Source: Chlorella sorokiniana (Eukaryota > Chlorophyta > Trebouxiophyceae > Chlorellales > Chlorellaceae). Taken from it: a DNA stretch of 64,000 nt. This document shows, in pieces, positions 45,010 through 56,295 of this stretch (position 1 is the stretch's first letter; every line of letters begins with the position of its first letter). The stretch is from positions 1,426,001-1,490,000 of the forward strand of contig CP084616.1 in assembly GCA_025917655.1 (NCBI GenBank), read 5' to 3'. The translations under genes and the position numbers were made by a program. The notes beneath the pieces are model-generated. The model was given only the letters and a program-made list of their open reading frames with translations, ran no database searches and was not told where the DNA came from.

Positions 45010-45854
45010 TTCTGCATGAGCAGCGAACTGCAGCCGCAGCCGCAGATGTAGCAGCTGGTGAGCCGACCCCAGGCCGCTGGGACCGTCTGCAGCGAATGAG
45101 CACCGCGGAGCTTCGACAGGGTGGGTGGCTCCCCCAGCTGTTGTGCGCCGTCGCTTGCCCTTGCTGCAGCTGCCGCCATGCCCCCAAAAACATCTTGCCA
45201 GCTGCTGCATGCGCGCCAGCTCTCCTTTGTCCCGCCTGGTCTGCCCAGCTCAACCAACCTGCTTGCTCACTGCCTGCCCTGCTGGCCGTGCCGCCGTACC
45301 GCCTGTCCCGCAGCGCTCTACGACCGCTCCGAGCAGGGGCGCGTGGCGCTGCAGCAGGACTTGTACGAGCGGGTGGAGGGGCTGCTGTCGGGGCTGCAGC
45401 CAGAGATCAGCGAGGAGCAGGCAAGAGGGGCGCCTGCTGCATGCGGCGGGGCCGGGAGCGCAGGAGGGCTGCAGCTGCGACAGCGCGCCTGCAGGCCCAC
45501 AACGAAGCTCCTCATCAGCTGTGCAAGTTTGGCTGGCGTGAGAGCCCCGGCCCCCTATCCACCTATGCAACCCTCCACACCCACCAGCATGACCACCCGG
45601 CCTGCGGCACCCGCCCGCATGTGGGGGTTACCTCCCACACCTCCCTGCCTGCCTGCCTTGCTTCCCATCTGCAGGCAGTGGCCTACATGGGCCAGTTCCT
45701 GGTACTGCGAGACCTGCGCTCCCTGCTCTACCGCCGCCTCACCGACTGGCACGCGGCGGGCAGGCGCGACCTGCTGCTGAGCCACGTGCGCGCGGTGCTG
45801 CGGCGTGAACAGGGGCAGGGGCACGAGGCCTGGCTGGAGGGCGGAGGCGACTGA
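39971..45854 (+). CDS. AP2-like multi-module protein with poly-Q tracts
   Basis: ATG at 39971 (MVYRDCPVTGKNWHQGR); TGA at 45852-45854. Clear exons include about 42297-42623, 42762-42837, 42961-43051, 43304-43993, 44197-44325, 44533-45120, 45314-45420 and 45675-45854. Module A: MFAQVVVKHNDDVVARGG, then ATAAEAAVAWDLGAIWR and YGEDPAAL..LNFAFSRY. Module B: FRGVSGKGPWTAQIVLR, then SHAVAAACADLLLLWRC and YGDDPAEADLNLPLERY. Both follow the AP2 plan, with an added helical tail (LRDKGRLAQL, LRDDGSLNAV). An earlier part (40480-41660: GLYKVTFVHEGDEHILGLFS) may be a further divergent module. An acidic, KRRKS-containing linker and Gln repeats suggest a nuclear regulator. A stop at 42089-42091 just before a new frame at 42105 more likely marks an indel than two genes. 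The last intron starts GC (EEQ|GCAAGA, 45421). Confidence 0.58.
43772..43802 (+). repeat. CAG microsatellite coding poly-Gln
   Basis: About ten CAG codons in frame in the AP2-like gene, between an acidic block and the second AP2-like module. Confidence 0.9.
44971..45009 (+). repeat. Long CAG microsatellite coding poly-Gln
   Basis: About 13 CAG codons follow an eight-codon CAG tract at 44862-44882. The frame read as Gln (VVAKPTPPQSR then Q) differs from the frame of the upstream AP2-like tail by one base near 44850. Confidence 0.9.
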
Positions 45855-46192
45855 GCGGGGATGCAGCAACACTGGGAGCGCACCGAGCTTCTGAAGCCGT
45901 GCTGGCGGGCCATTGCTGCCTTGCTCATGGCCGTGTTGTCCTTGTGCAGTTACTTGCTGTTCAATCACTCGCTTGTTGCCAGGGCGTCCTCAGTTCACGC
46001 AGTCCCCACTGCAGCCGGCCTGCTTGGCTCTTGGTCACAGCGCATCGCTGCACAAGCAGTTCCGCCTGCTGTCGAGTACGACTGCAGGGATGCACACGTT
46101 GCTTCATCATGTCCTGGCGCATCCGTCAGCCCCGAGCCTGCGCATCAGGGCGTCAGCCAGCCTGAACCTGTGCGCCAGGGCTTCCGCGCGCC
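45855..46192. other. Convergent intergenic region
   Basis: This holds the 3' UTRs of the AP2-like (+) and VOC (-) genes. No exact UGUAA is seen on the + strand here, and no further gene. Confidence 0.45.
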
Positions 46193-48076
46193 TCACTCCT
46201 CCATCGCTGCGGGGGCATCGCCGCCGCAGGAGCGCGCCGCCCGTCGCCCGTCTGCCGGCACGAGGCAGAAGCGCCAGCCGTCGGCATCGCTCACCGCCAG
46301 CGCCCGCACCAGCTCCGCCGGGTCGCGGCAGCTGGGCAGCAGCCCCACCTCAAAGGGCTGCCCGAGGGCCTGCAGGGGGCAGAGCGGGGGCAGGCTTGTT
46401 CCGTTCAGTAGTGGGGTCGCCGGGGCCAGCCCGCGTGGCACCTGCAACGAACGCAAAGGCCAGCAAGCACTCATGCATGCCTGCACACGTCTGCTACAGT
46501 TATGACGATTGTGTCAGGTTGCTGCATCGCAGGCCAGCCACCTGCAGCCGGGCAGCCTCCTCCTCCAGCCTGCCAGCCACCTCCACGCTGAACCGCTGCA
46601 GCCGTGCCTGGCCTTGCGCCGCCGCCGACACGCCTGCAGCCGTGCCGGGTGCGGTGACCTGCATCGCGCCGCTTGCGGGCGGCACGGCGGCGCTCTGCTG
46701 CTGGCGCAGCTCCAGCAGGGTGCACTCCAGCTGCGGGCAGCAGCCCAGCAGCGCTGAGAGGTATCCTGTCTGGTCGCTCTCGTACTGCTGGTGTACCGCC
46801 ATGCCCAGCACGCCTGGCGGGATGCAGGGAGGGAGGCAGAGGCGCGCTGGTGTTGCTGTGCGGAAATGCCGGCAACAGTCACCAGATGGAAAACGATCGC
46901 CTGAATCCAAGGGCACCCTTCTGCCCAGCCTTCAATAGACCAAAAGCCCTCCGCATGTGCTGAAGCTGGTATGCGACCGACTGATTACTACCTCAACCGA
47001 GGCTGCACCGCGTACCGTTTGTGCTGGCGCCGTGCCCGGCCGCCTGCCCCATGTCAGCTCCCGCGTGACGCCCGCCTCACCTGTGTACCACTCGAGCGAC
47101 GCGCGCAGGTCAGCCACATGCACCATCACGCTGCACACCCGCTCCAGCACCTGCAGCAGCGCACACAGCAGGCCGGGCGACCATGTTTGCGCTCGTTTTG
47201 GGGCCTCCCTGGCTCGCTGCTCCAGCGCCGGATGGGCAGCCCTCAGCACGGGGGTGCGTCTTACTGGCATGCTGCCCACAGAAGCAAACAAACAAGATCT
47301 GTCGCCTCCCGGCTGCTGCTGTGCGTGAGGGCCCACCTTGCCCGACCGGACCTCCATCAGCTGCCAGGTGGCACCATTGATGTCCCGCACCCGAGCGGTA
47401 CGGTCCTGGCGGGGCAGCAGGCACACAACACAGCCTTTGTGAGCATCATGAGCATGAAACAGCCGCTTCATCCGGCTGCAAGCGGACATCCTGGGCTTCG
47501 ACTGGAAGGGTGAGTTTCGGGAGGGCCTGCCCGGGGCGCACTCACAGTGAAGGATTGCCCGTGGGAGCGCACTGGGATGACGGCGGCACAGTCGTCCACG
47601 ACAAGCGCCCCGTATCCCCCGGCTTTCAGGGCTTCCACTGCTGCCGCCGCATCGGGACGGCCAGTGAGAAGTGGCCCAGCCCGGTAGCTTGGGAACCCGG
47701 CCCGGCTAGGCCGGCCGTAGGAGCCTGCGTGCCGCTGCTGCCAGCCGGTGAGGTGAGCGGCTGTGCAAGAAGCTCCAGCTGGAAGCTGTTGGGCGACAAA
47801 TCTACACCAGGGCAGCCAGAAGCAGTCACCATGCATGAAGTGTGGTGGATGCTGCGCAGGGGAGGAGGTGCCTGGCGCCGCTCACCGGACGCGAGCACCG
47901 CCCGTGGTTGGTCAGGATCGCCTTCGAGGCTGGCGATTAGCTGAAGCCCCAAAAACTGCGTATAGAACCTTATCGACTCCTCCAAACTGCTGCCCGAAAC
48001 CACCAGTGATGCGCTGCGCAGGAGGCGGGGTTGCGGCGGCCTGTCTGCCCCCCGCCCGCTGAACCCAGCTCAGCAT
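46193..48076 (-). CDS. Tandem VOC-domain (glyoxalase I-like) protein
   Basis: Exons right to left: about 48076-48060, 48013-47886, 47801-47546, 47405-47337, 47150-47081, 46813-46542, 46441-46193. The VOC fold binds a metal and acts in glyoxalases, dioxygenases and related enzymes. Domain 1 shows SLVVSGSSLEESIRFYTQFL, NSFQLELLA, GLGHFSLAVP and INGATWQLMEVR, placing H/E-type ligands at expected sites. Domain 2 shows VCSVMVHVADLRASLEWYTG-VLGMAV and LECTLLELRQ, but its second half is Ala/Gln-rich and degenerate. Substrate is unknown; methylglyoxal detoxification is only a family-based guess. GGG at 47654-47656 lacks one base for the frame GHFSLAVPDAAAAVEAL. The start MLSWV-HASLVVSG needs a 46-base GC-AG intron (48059-48014) and is tentative. 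The gene lies tail-to-tail with the AP2-like gene. Confidence 0.68.
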
Positions 48077-48553
48077 CTCGATGAAGAATCACCATTTCCT
48101 GGACCGCTAACAGAAAACACTCCCAGGGTATGGGTTGGAATCAGTCTGAACCTTGCCCAGTCAGCAGGTGCAAGTTTTAATGCACACAAGAAAGGAGCTC
48201 GCTTGCGATGTGCACCGATATACAGTGAGGTCGTGCCAGCAGAGGGTTAAAAGCCGGCCAGGGCGCTGGCAGGGCCAAGCTGTTGCAGGGCGCCAGCGCC
48301 CCGCTCATTCCCAACTGAGGGGCGCGGCTTGTGTTGCGACACTAAGGGCCACGCTCATTTGTTGTTGCATGTCGCAGAGGCAATGCCATGAGAGGGTACA
48401 TTCAGCTTGTAGTAATGAAATGGAAACATGAAACTAAATCATGCCAGAGGAAGTGGCATTGGTCAGGAATCGGGAGTTTGGTGGGATCAAACGTTAGCAT
48501 TCGCTCTGGCCTCGCCATGCGCGCGAGCTGGAAGCCCGAGAGGCCAGGCCGCC
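48077..48553. other. Intergenic, tandem - genes (ABC1K 3' UTR, VOC promoter)
   Basis: 477 bases with lower GC. No UGUAA on the - strand and no open frame of interest. Confidence 0.45.
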
Positions 48554-51500
48554 TCAGGGCCTTGCTGCCTGAGCGGCGGCTGCCGGCTGGCCCTGCCGCT
48601 CCAGCAGGTCCAGCAGGGAGCGGCGCATGGGGAACAGCGTGTCTGCCTCCACGCCCAGCCGCTCCGCTGCCCGCCCCATCAGCGCATCCACCACCTGTGG
48701 GGAGCAAGGAAGAGGGAGGGGGTGGTGTGTGTGGGGGGGGAAGGGGCACAGGAAGGCGGCATGAGGGAGGGCCCGGCAGCAGTGTCGCAAGGCGGCAACA
48801 GCAGCGCACCGCATTACAGGTCAGGCACCCGCTGCTGCCAGCCGGACAGACAGCGCTGCCGCAGGAGCAACGGCAGGCCAAGCCTCTGCACCCCCCCAAA
48901 AACACACACCCACACCCACAACCACACATACCTGAGCCGTCATGTCGCGCACCGCCGCGGAGTCGGCGTTGCCCTGCCCGCCCGCCACCACGCGCAGCGC
49001 CTCCTGCAGGTCGCGCACTTGCTCGCTGGGGGACAGCAGCAGCGTCTGCAGCAGGCGTGCGTCAGGCGCCTCCAGCTCAGCGGGCTGCACGCCCAGCAGG
49101 CTTGCCGCCAGCTCCACGATGGTCTGCACAAAGAGGGGGAGGCGGGCGGGCACCATCACGCAGGGCCAGGTCATGATGGCTGGCAACAAGCGGCGCCTGG
49201 GTGACACGGGACGGTGCGGCCACGTAGGCATGCATCAAGGCCTGGGCTGGACACTCGCTCGCGATGGGCAGCAACACGGCCGGTGTGAAGCGCAGCGGTA
49301 CCGCCCCCACCTGCAGGTACACCTCTTCCGGCTGGCTCAGCGGCGGCGCCAGCTCATCCACCAGCTGCTGCGCGGGCATCAGCCCCCGCCCGGCACCGGC
49401 ACCGGCGGCGAGAAGCCCGGCGGCAGCGGCAGAGCCGGCAGCGTGGGGGCCAGCCCGCTCAGCCCGGGGGCAGCGGCAGCGGCAGGCGCGGCCGCGCGAA
49501 GGCCGCTGCCGCGGCGGCAGCGCGGCGCAGGCGGTCACGCAGGAAGAGGTCTGCTGCGTTGGTGAGCTCCGCCGCCAGCAGGGGACGCAGGTCCCGCGCC
49601 TCTGGTCCCAGCAGGAAGGCCAGGAGCTCCTGCAGAGGGGAATGTGGGCCGGGTGGGGTGGGGTGGGGTGGAGTGGAGTGGGAAAAGCTTGGATCCGTGC
49701 CAATGTGGGGGAGGGGGGCGCGCAGGCGGGTGCCAAGGTGCACGGAGGGGATGTTGCTGTCTTTGGCAAGCTTTCAAGCGGGGGATCTTGCCTGCAGGCT
49801 GGCGCCCTCCTGCGGCACGGCATCAAAGTCGACAAAGCCGCTCGTCTCCTCCGCCACGTACCCCAGGGCCGCATTCATCAGCGCCGACAGGCGGGTGGTG
49901 CGCACGCCGCCTGCGCAGGGCGGTGTGGGGCAGCATGGGAGGGGGTGGGCAGGGATGGGTGGGAGCGCAGCCGAGAGTTGAGAGTTGGATCAGCTGAGCC
50001 GGGAGAGAACATTCGCCGGTTGTGTTCACTCGGCGACGCTGGTGTCTGACCCTCCCACCCACCCACCCGCAACCCACCTGTGGCTGGGTCGTACAGCATC
50101 TGCCTCAGCAGGGGCGCCGTGCCGCGCTCGTTGCGCAGCACCTTCCGCACCACAAAGGGGTAGGCCTGGGGGGGAAGGGGCGCGCGCTGTTAAGACTTGA
50201 CGCTGATAGGCAAGGCACATAACCCGCCTGATGGGCTCCCGGCCCTCTCCTTCCCACAAGTCAACGCGTGAAACCGCGCCACCTCAAGCACCCAGCCACC
50301 CAGCCACCCACACCCTCACCACCCCCCCCCACCTGCGCCACCATCTGGTAGTCGGGGTCCCCCACCAGCGCGATGCCCTCCAGGGTGGCCACCGACCGCG
50401 CCAGCAGGCTCATGTAGGGCGGCACGGAGAAGGGGATCTCCAGCGTGGCCGCCTGTGCATGGGGGAGGTAGGGCGGCGGGGAGCGGGTGGGGGACAGCTG
50501 GGCAGACCTCCCCACATCACCAAGTCAACCCGCCCAGACCCTGCATGAGTCGGCTTGTCACCGCTTGTCTCTCCCTCGTCTCTCCTTAAGCAGCCCTTGT
50601 GTATGCAAACGCATCGCAGGCGCTTCCTGCGCCCATTTCTCCGCCACTTAAGCGCCGCCGCCCCCCCTGCCACTTAAGCGCCGCCGCCCCCCCCCCCCCC
50701 ACACACACAGCGACATCTCACCAGCAGGTCGGTAGACAGGGCCTGGAAGTTGGACTTGAAGGCCTTGGCGCCGCCTCCCCGCAGGTACGGCCCCAGCACG
50801 CGATCCATGACAGGGATGATGAGGCCTGCATGTGCCGGGTGAGGCGGAGGGGCAGGTGAACAGTGGTGATGGTGGTGGGTGGGTGATGAGGGTGGCGGCG
50901 GGTGAGGGTAGAGGGTAGGGGCGGACGTCATGTTGAGAAAGCCGGGAAATGGGGGTGCAGCGCAGGGGCCAACCGATTCACAGTGCTGCGCTGCATTCCA
51001 GTGCATCCGCGCCGGGCGGCGGCGGCGGCGCACCCGGTCGCAGCCGCGGGGCAGGAAGCCCAGCGCCACAAAGTCGTCGATGAGCGCATCCCAGTCGCGG
51101 TTGGCCAGGTGGATGGTGGCGCTGACCATGGCCTCGCGGTCAGCCTGCAGCGGCGGCACGCGGCGGCAGCAACGCGCGCTGGGGCTGCTGCGGTGCGCGG
51201 CGGTGGCGGCAACGCAGCCACACACGTGCGCTGAGGAGAGGGTGGCGGGCGGCAGGGCATCTGGCCGGTGGCCACCGCAGCCAGCAGCCTTGAAAGTTGG
51301 ATCACGATCTCAGAGTCTTGAGACTCTTCAGTAGCAGCAGGCATCTCACCGAGGGGATCTCCGCCACCAGGCCAAAGTCCAGGAGCGCCAGCTTGCCGGC
51401 ATGGGGGCCCTCGGTCACCTTGAGCAGGTTGCCGGGGTGGGGGTCTGCGGATGGGAGGGCACGCGAGGGGCACGCAGGGCCTAAGCTGAGAAGCAGCTGC

Positions 51501-54500
51501 AGCTGCAGAGAAGTGCGGCCCTGCATCCGGCAAGCAGTGGCTGGCTGCCAACCTTGGTTGCAAGCAAGCAAGTGCCGGGTGGCGCACAAAGCCCTCGCCC
51601 CCGCGGCACTGCAGCACTCCACACCGAAGCGCACCGCCTGAAGCTGGGCCTGCCCTGCCAACTTTGCCGAGGCCACCACCCACCACCATTACAGATATAT
51701 ACATACAGGTGCGCAACTACACGCATACCAGCAGCCCCCCCGGCTCACCGCCGTGGAAGAAGCCGACTTCCAGCAGCTGGGTAAGGAAGGCCTCCTGGCC
51801 GACCTTCACAAGAGCGCGAATCTCCTCGGGCTGCGCAACAAGAAGAGGGTGCACGCCAAGTGAGTTTGCGGGCTCGACTCGGCAGCCCAACTGAACAGCC
51901 ATGCACGGCGGCAGGGATGGCATGCAGCCCAGCCAACGGCCCGCGCGCTGCACTCCCCTTGCTTCGCCCTGCACCCGCCTCCTCGCCCGCCCGATCAACC
52001 CCAACCCCTTGCACGCCCCCGCCTTTTCATGACTTGACCATCTGCACACCGTGTCACCTACCCACTACACCACACCCCGCCCCATCTGCTGACCAGCGTG
52101 CACTGCGATGAGCTCCCAAGCTCCACCCCAGCCCGCCCATCCATGAGCTCCCAAGATTCACCCCAGCCCCGCCGCCGCGCCCCCTTCCCCCCCTTCCACA
52201 CACACACAAACACACACACACCTGCAGCGTGGTCAGCTTCACCCCTGTCACCCACTCCATGGTCAGCACCCGCCGCGTGGTCAGCTCCATGAGCGGCTGC
52301 GGGATGACCAGCTGCCTGGCGGCGCCAAAGTCGGAGGCCGCCAGCAGCGCCGCCATGCGCTGCGCGTTGAGCGCCTCGTTGCGGAAATCCATCTGCGCAT
52401 GAGCAGGTGTGTGTTCATGTGTGCATGTGTGTTTTGCTTTTTTATTGGAGGGGGAGGGGGGCTCCAAACCAGGGGAAGGGGTCTGAACTAGCCGGACGAA
52501 AAGCAACAAACACGCTGTACAAGCTGCGCGTGTGCCAGGCTGCACCACCCCGGCAGAGCCCTGTTTCAGGGCTGACGGAAGAGCTGCCCACCTCGGTGTA
52601 CAGGCCCTCCGCAAACGTGGACAGCAGGCGCTGGTAGTCGGTCGACTGGGCGGTGAAGCGGCGCACGATGCGCTCGTACACGCCCACACCGCGCCGCAGC
52701 ACGTAGCTGCGGGCAGGGCGGACAGTGTGCGTGTGTGTGTGCGTGTGCGTGCGCGTGTGTGAGAGAGAGAGACATAGCTGACAGGCCAGCATAGAGCTCA
52801 GGTGCAGCGAAACCGCGATGCTGGGCCAGGGCTGCAGCGAGCGGCAGGCCACAGATGATGGCCCTGAGGCCGGCAGCAGGCGGCGGCGGAGCAAAAAGCA
52901 ACAAGGCAGAGCAAACGCAGGAAGCCCACCGCCACCCCCCAACTCCTACGAACCCTCAGCCCCCGCTCACAGGTCTTTCGAGATGGTGGCCAGCGCGGCG
53001 GGACGCTGCACCTTCACAGCCACTTCCTGGCCGGTGGCCGCCACGCGTGCGCGGTACACCTGGGCCAGGCTGGCGGCCGCCACCGGCTCTGCCGAAAACT
53101 CGGAGAAGAGCTGCGAGATGGGCGCCCCCAGCTCCCGTTCCACCAGCGCCCGAGCTTCTACGGTCGAGAAGGGCTCAATCTTGTCCTGCAGGCAGGGAAG
53201 TGGAGGGGGGGAGAGGAGGGGGGGAACACAAGTCGAGAGTGAAAGGCGGTACAAGCGCGGCAATAGAGGCGGGCACACGATGCGCCACGAGGCGGCCGCC
53301 GCCACGCCGCGGCTGCTCCGGCCACCCACCACCAGCCACCAGTCGGCTCTGCCCAACACAGCCCCAGCGTGCACCCACCCACGCGCTCACCTGCAGCTTG
53401 GCGAGCTCGCCCATGACGGCGGGGGGGCAGCACATCGGGCGGATGGACATGATTTGGCCCAGCTTCACAAATGTGGGGCCCAGGCGTTCCAGGTTGTCCA
53501 CCGCATCGCGCGCCAGCGCCGCCTGCGTGCATCGGGGTAGTGGAGAGTTGGAGGGGTGGGCAGCGTGAGGCAGATTGCAGGGGGAAAGGGCAGCCAGGGT
53601 AAGGGGGTGGGACGGCAGAGGCGTGAGCCGACGGTTCAGCGAAAACCAGGTGCAGGTGAGGAGGGCTCCGATCAGTGAAGAGCATGCTGAGCGGGGCGAC
53701 TGCTGCCAGGCGGCTGAAAGGGCCCGGCACCCCTTGCCGCCGCCCACCTGCGTTGCGGGGTCCTGGAGCCGGCCCTGGATGAAGCCGTTGGCCAGCTTGG
53801 TGAGCCAGGGTACTGCATTGAGGTGGGGGAGAGGGGCAAGTACCAGCTTCAGTAGACCCAAGAGGGGGCACCAAACCACCGGCGTCGCCTTCTTTGCTCC
53901 TGGGCAAGAGGCCCACGCAAACACACTCAAGCGTGCTGCGGGGCCGGCTGGGCTCAGCAGCGCAGCAAAGCGGCGAAGCGCAGCAGAGGGGGCCCACAGC
54001 AGTGCGGGCCCGCGCGGGCGGCAGCCGCACCCGAGATCCCCGCAAACTTGGTCCAGCGTGAGGTGAGCTCCCGGGTCGGCCGCGCCAGTAAACGGCGATG
54101 CTCTCCTCGTTGTACACCTGCGGTACAGTTTGGCGGCGCAAGCTGACGGGCTGCAAGCTCGGCGGAGCACGGGGCAGGCTATGACGTTGTCATGCCACGC
54201 TGCGCTCCTCACAACTCCCTGCTCCTGCCTGCCACGGCAGAGGCCCCGCCTCCGCCCATACATCGCGCACAGCAGCCGCCCCGCATGCCTGCTGGCGCCG
54301 CCCTGTGACGCACCAGGGGCAGCCCATCCTCGTCCACCTCATCGGGGTCGAAGTCGGCAGCATCCATGCGGCGGCGGCTGACGTAGGACACCTCCTGCCC
54401 GGGAGAGGGGGCCGGCAGCGGCGAGCACGTGGGCATGCTGCCGGGAGCAGCCGCGGCACGGCCTGCGGCCGGCGTTGCGTGGCGGCGGCGGCACATGCCG

Positions 54501-54831
54501 TCGCCATGCAACCAAGAAGGAGCGTACCTTGACGTTGCGCAGCTGCAGCTCGCTCTCCTTCAGCTCCTGGCTCACGTCAATGGAGATGTCCCTCAGGCTG
54601 GCAATGCCGCTGGGTGACAGGCTGGGCAGCGGCCGCATCGTGGCCGCGGACGCCGCCACGCCGCCGCGCCCAGGCGGCGGCCGCCTGGCAGCGGCGGCAG
54701 CGGCAGGGCCGGTTGCTGCCGCAGCCGGCGTGGTGGATGCGGCACCTGTCACATGTCTCGTTGGAGAGGGGGACCGTTCTGGACGGCGGTGCCTGCCCTT
54801 GGCGAAGATTAGAGAGCAGGGGCTGCTGCAT
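48554..54831 (-). CDS. ABC1K (ADCK/UbiB-type) atypical kinase, plastid type
   Basis: Eighteen exons, ATG 54831 to stop 48554; about 850-900 residues. ABC1 kinases act in prenylquinone metabolism, in plants at plastoglobules and mitochondria. Motifs in order: an Ala/Ser/Arg leader like a transit peptide (MQQPLLSNLRQGQAPPSRT); YNEESIAVYW; FVKLGQIMSIRP (KxGQ); AAASLAQVYRARV (Ala-rich loop); VAVKVQRP (ATP Lys); MEWVTGVKLTTL; FHGDPHPGNLL (catalytic loop); LALLDFGLVAEIP (DFG). The kinase core ends near 51000; about 400 further residues include LGFLPRGCDRGLIIPVM and two helical C-terminal blocks. Frame repairs: about 54763-54767, 54070-54075, 51034-51036 and two in the exon 49629-49311. Intron 15 starts GC (SLQ|GCAAGA, 49791). 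Assignment to a K1/K3-like plastid subgroup is inferred. Confidence 0.87.
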
Positions 54832-55260
54832 GGTGGTAGCGGCTGCCAGCGCGCGCCACAGCCTTGTGATCAGCTTTAAACAGTCAATTTCAATAAATTA
54901 AGAGAGGTCGACAGGCGGAAGCGCAGGGAAGCGAAACTGGCACTTGCGCCACACTGCTCGGCTCAAAGCAGGATTCTTTACTGGTGAAGGTATTGAAAGT
55001 GCACAGGGAGAATTGATAATCAAGTTCTGGGTCGGTTGCGACATCAAGCGTGGTCGCCACCCCCAGCGGTCCCAGCGCACCGGTGCGCGGCATGACACAG
55101 CAGGCGGCCTCACAGGCTCAGCAGACAGACAAGCCTGGCGTTTCAGATTCCTGGCATCAATGTCGGGAGTAATACAATGAGTAGATCACGCGTGCAGGAT
55201 CGCAGAACTTTTAACGCGCCATAAAAGATGGAATGCAAGCAGTGCACAATGCAGGTTCGA
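54832..55260. promoter_or_regulatory. Promoter region of the ABC1K gene and 3' UTR of its upstream neighbour
   Basis: 429 bases between the stop of the coiled-coil gene (55261) and the ABC1K start; both genes are on the - strand. GC is lower (for example TTTCAATAAATTAAGAGAGG near 54887). No specific site is assigned. Confidence 0.45.
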
Positions 55261-56295
55261 TCAAGCGAATGGGGCAGTGCTCCGGTGTATATCTTCCACT
55301 GCTCCCCTTCTGGCGCTGCTGCTGCTACAATCGCCTACGGCTTGGTAGCGCCGAGTCCTAGGCAGGAGCGCCACAGCATCCTTTGGCGCGAGGCGCCCTG
55401 CTGCGAGTGACTCACGTGCAGACGCCAGCTCCGCGCGGGCCGCCTCCAGCGCAGCCTGCGCTGCCACCAGCTGTGCCCGCAGGCTGGAGACTACCGCAGC
55501 ATCAGCCCTGGACTGCGCCAGCAGGAGCTCAAACTGTGCCCGCAGCTGCTTCACCTCTGTGGGATCAGCAGCGCTGCGCTTGCCTTGCTGATTGGAGCCT
55601 TGTACATGCAGCTGACCCCACCCCGCGCCTTGCCAGCCTTCCGCTGGGCCGGTAGGAGGGTATGGTAACGGGCCCAGGCTGCCGCCGCTGATGACAGCCT
55701 GGTGCGGCTGACTGCCCGCCCGTGGGGAGCGGGGCTCAAACGATGCGTAATCATCCTGCAATTGCAATGATTCGTCGCTCTCTGACCTGCTTCAAGTGGC
55801 ATCCCTGATCTTTGCAACGCTTCCAGCTGCCAGCGCAGACATGGCTCGCTCACAGCACAAACATGCGCCCCGCTCTTAACAGCCGCGCACCTGAGTCGGA
55901 GGCGCGGGTGCAAGTGCCTGGGCCTGGCCGCAGTCATCAAGCCTCGCTTCTTGCGCCAGCTTGAGGCTCTGTCGAGTCTGGGAGTCTGGCGTCAGCGATT
56001 CGGGTGTGATCGAACAGCTGCTGCCCCAGTCCTCATCCTCGTCGAACCTGCACTGCAAGCTGGGCCGCCGGCTTGCCTGCGGGGGGGCATCCAGCGGGGA
56101 CGGAGGCGAGCACCTCTGAGATACACGACTCGGGTTCAGGCCTGTCACTTTGAGACTACCCCGAAGCAAAGTTTGCCTCCACACAGTTTCATAACCACAA
56201 GTAATGTGACCGTCATCATCATATACACAGATTAGAATCACCAGAGCTGGGGGGTCCAGTGCCGGCGGTGACGCAGCCACCCCGCCCTTTGCCAT
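55261..56295 (-). CDS. Unknown protein with C-terminal coiled coil
   Basis: ATG 56295 (MAKGGVAASPPALDPPALV); exon 1 about 56295-55891, exon 2 about 55779 to the stop at 55261, about 305 residues. The join TQ-SDESLQLQDDYASFEP uses the rare acceptor GTCAGAG; a normal GCAG seven bases earlier would need a frame shift. Visible: an acidic patch (RFDEDEDWGSS) with Ser/Thr-Pro sites (ITPESLTPDSQT), then a Pro/Gly region, then heptads VKQLRAQFELLLAQSRADAA and LRAQLVAAQAALEAARAELA. Such a protein could be a scaffold or cytoskeletal linker, but no family is recognised. It sits between ABC1K and MGST3 on the same strand, each with its own promoter. Confidence 0.5.
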
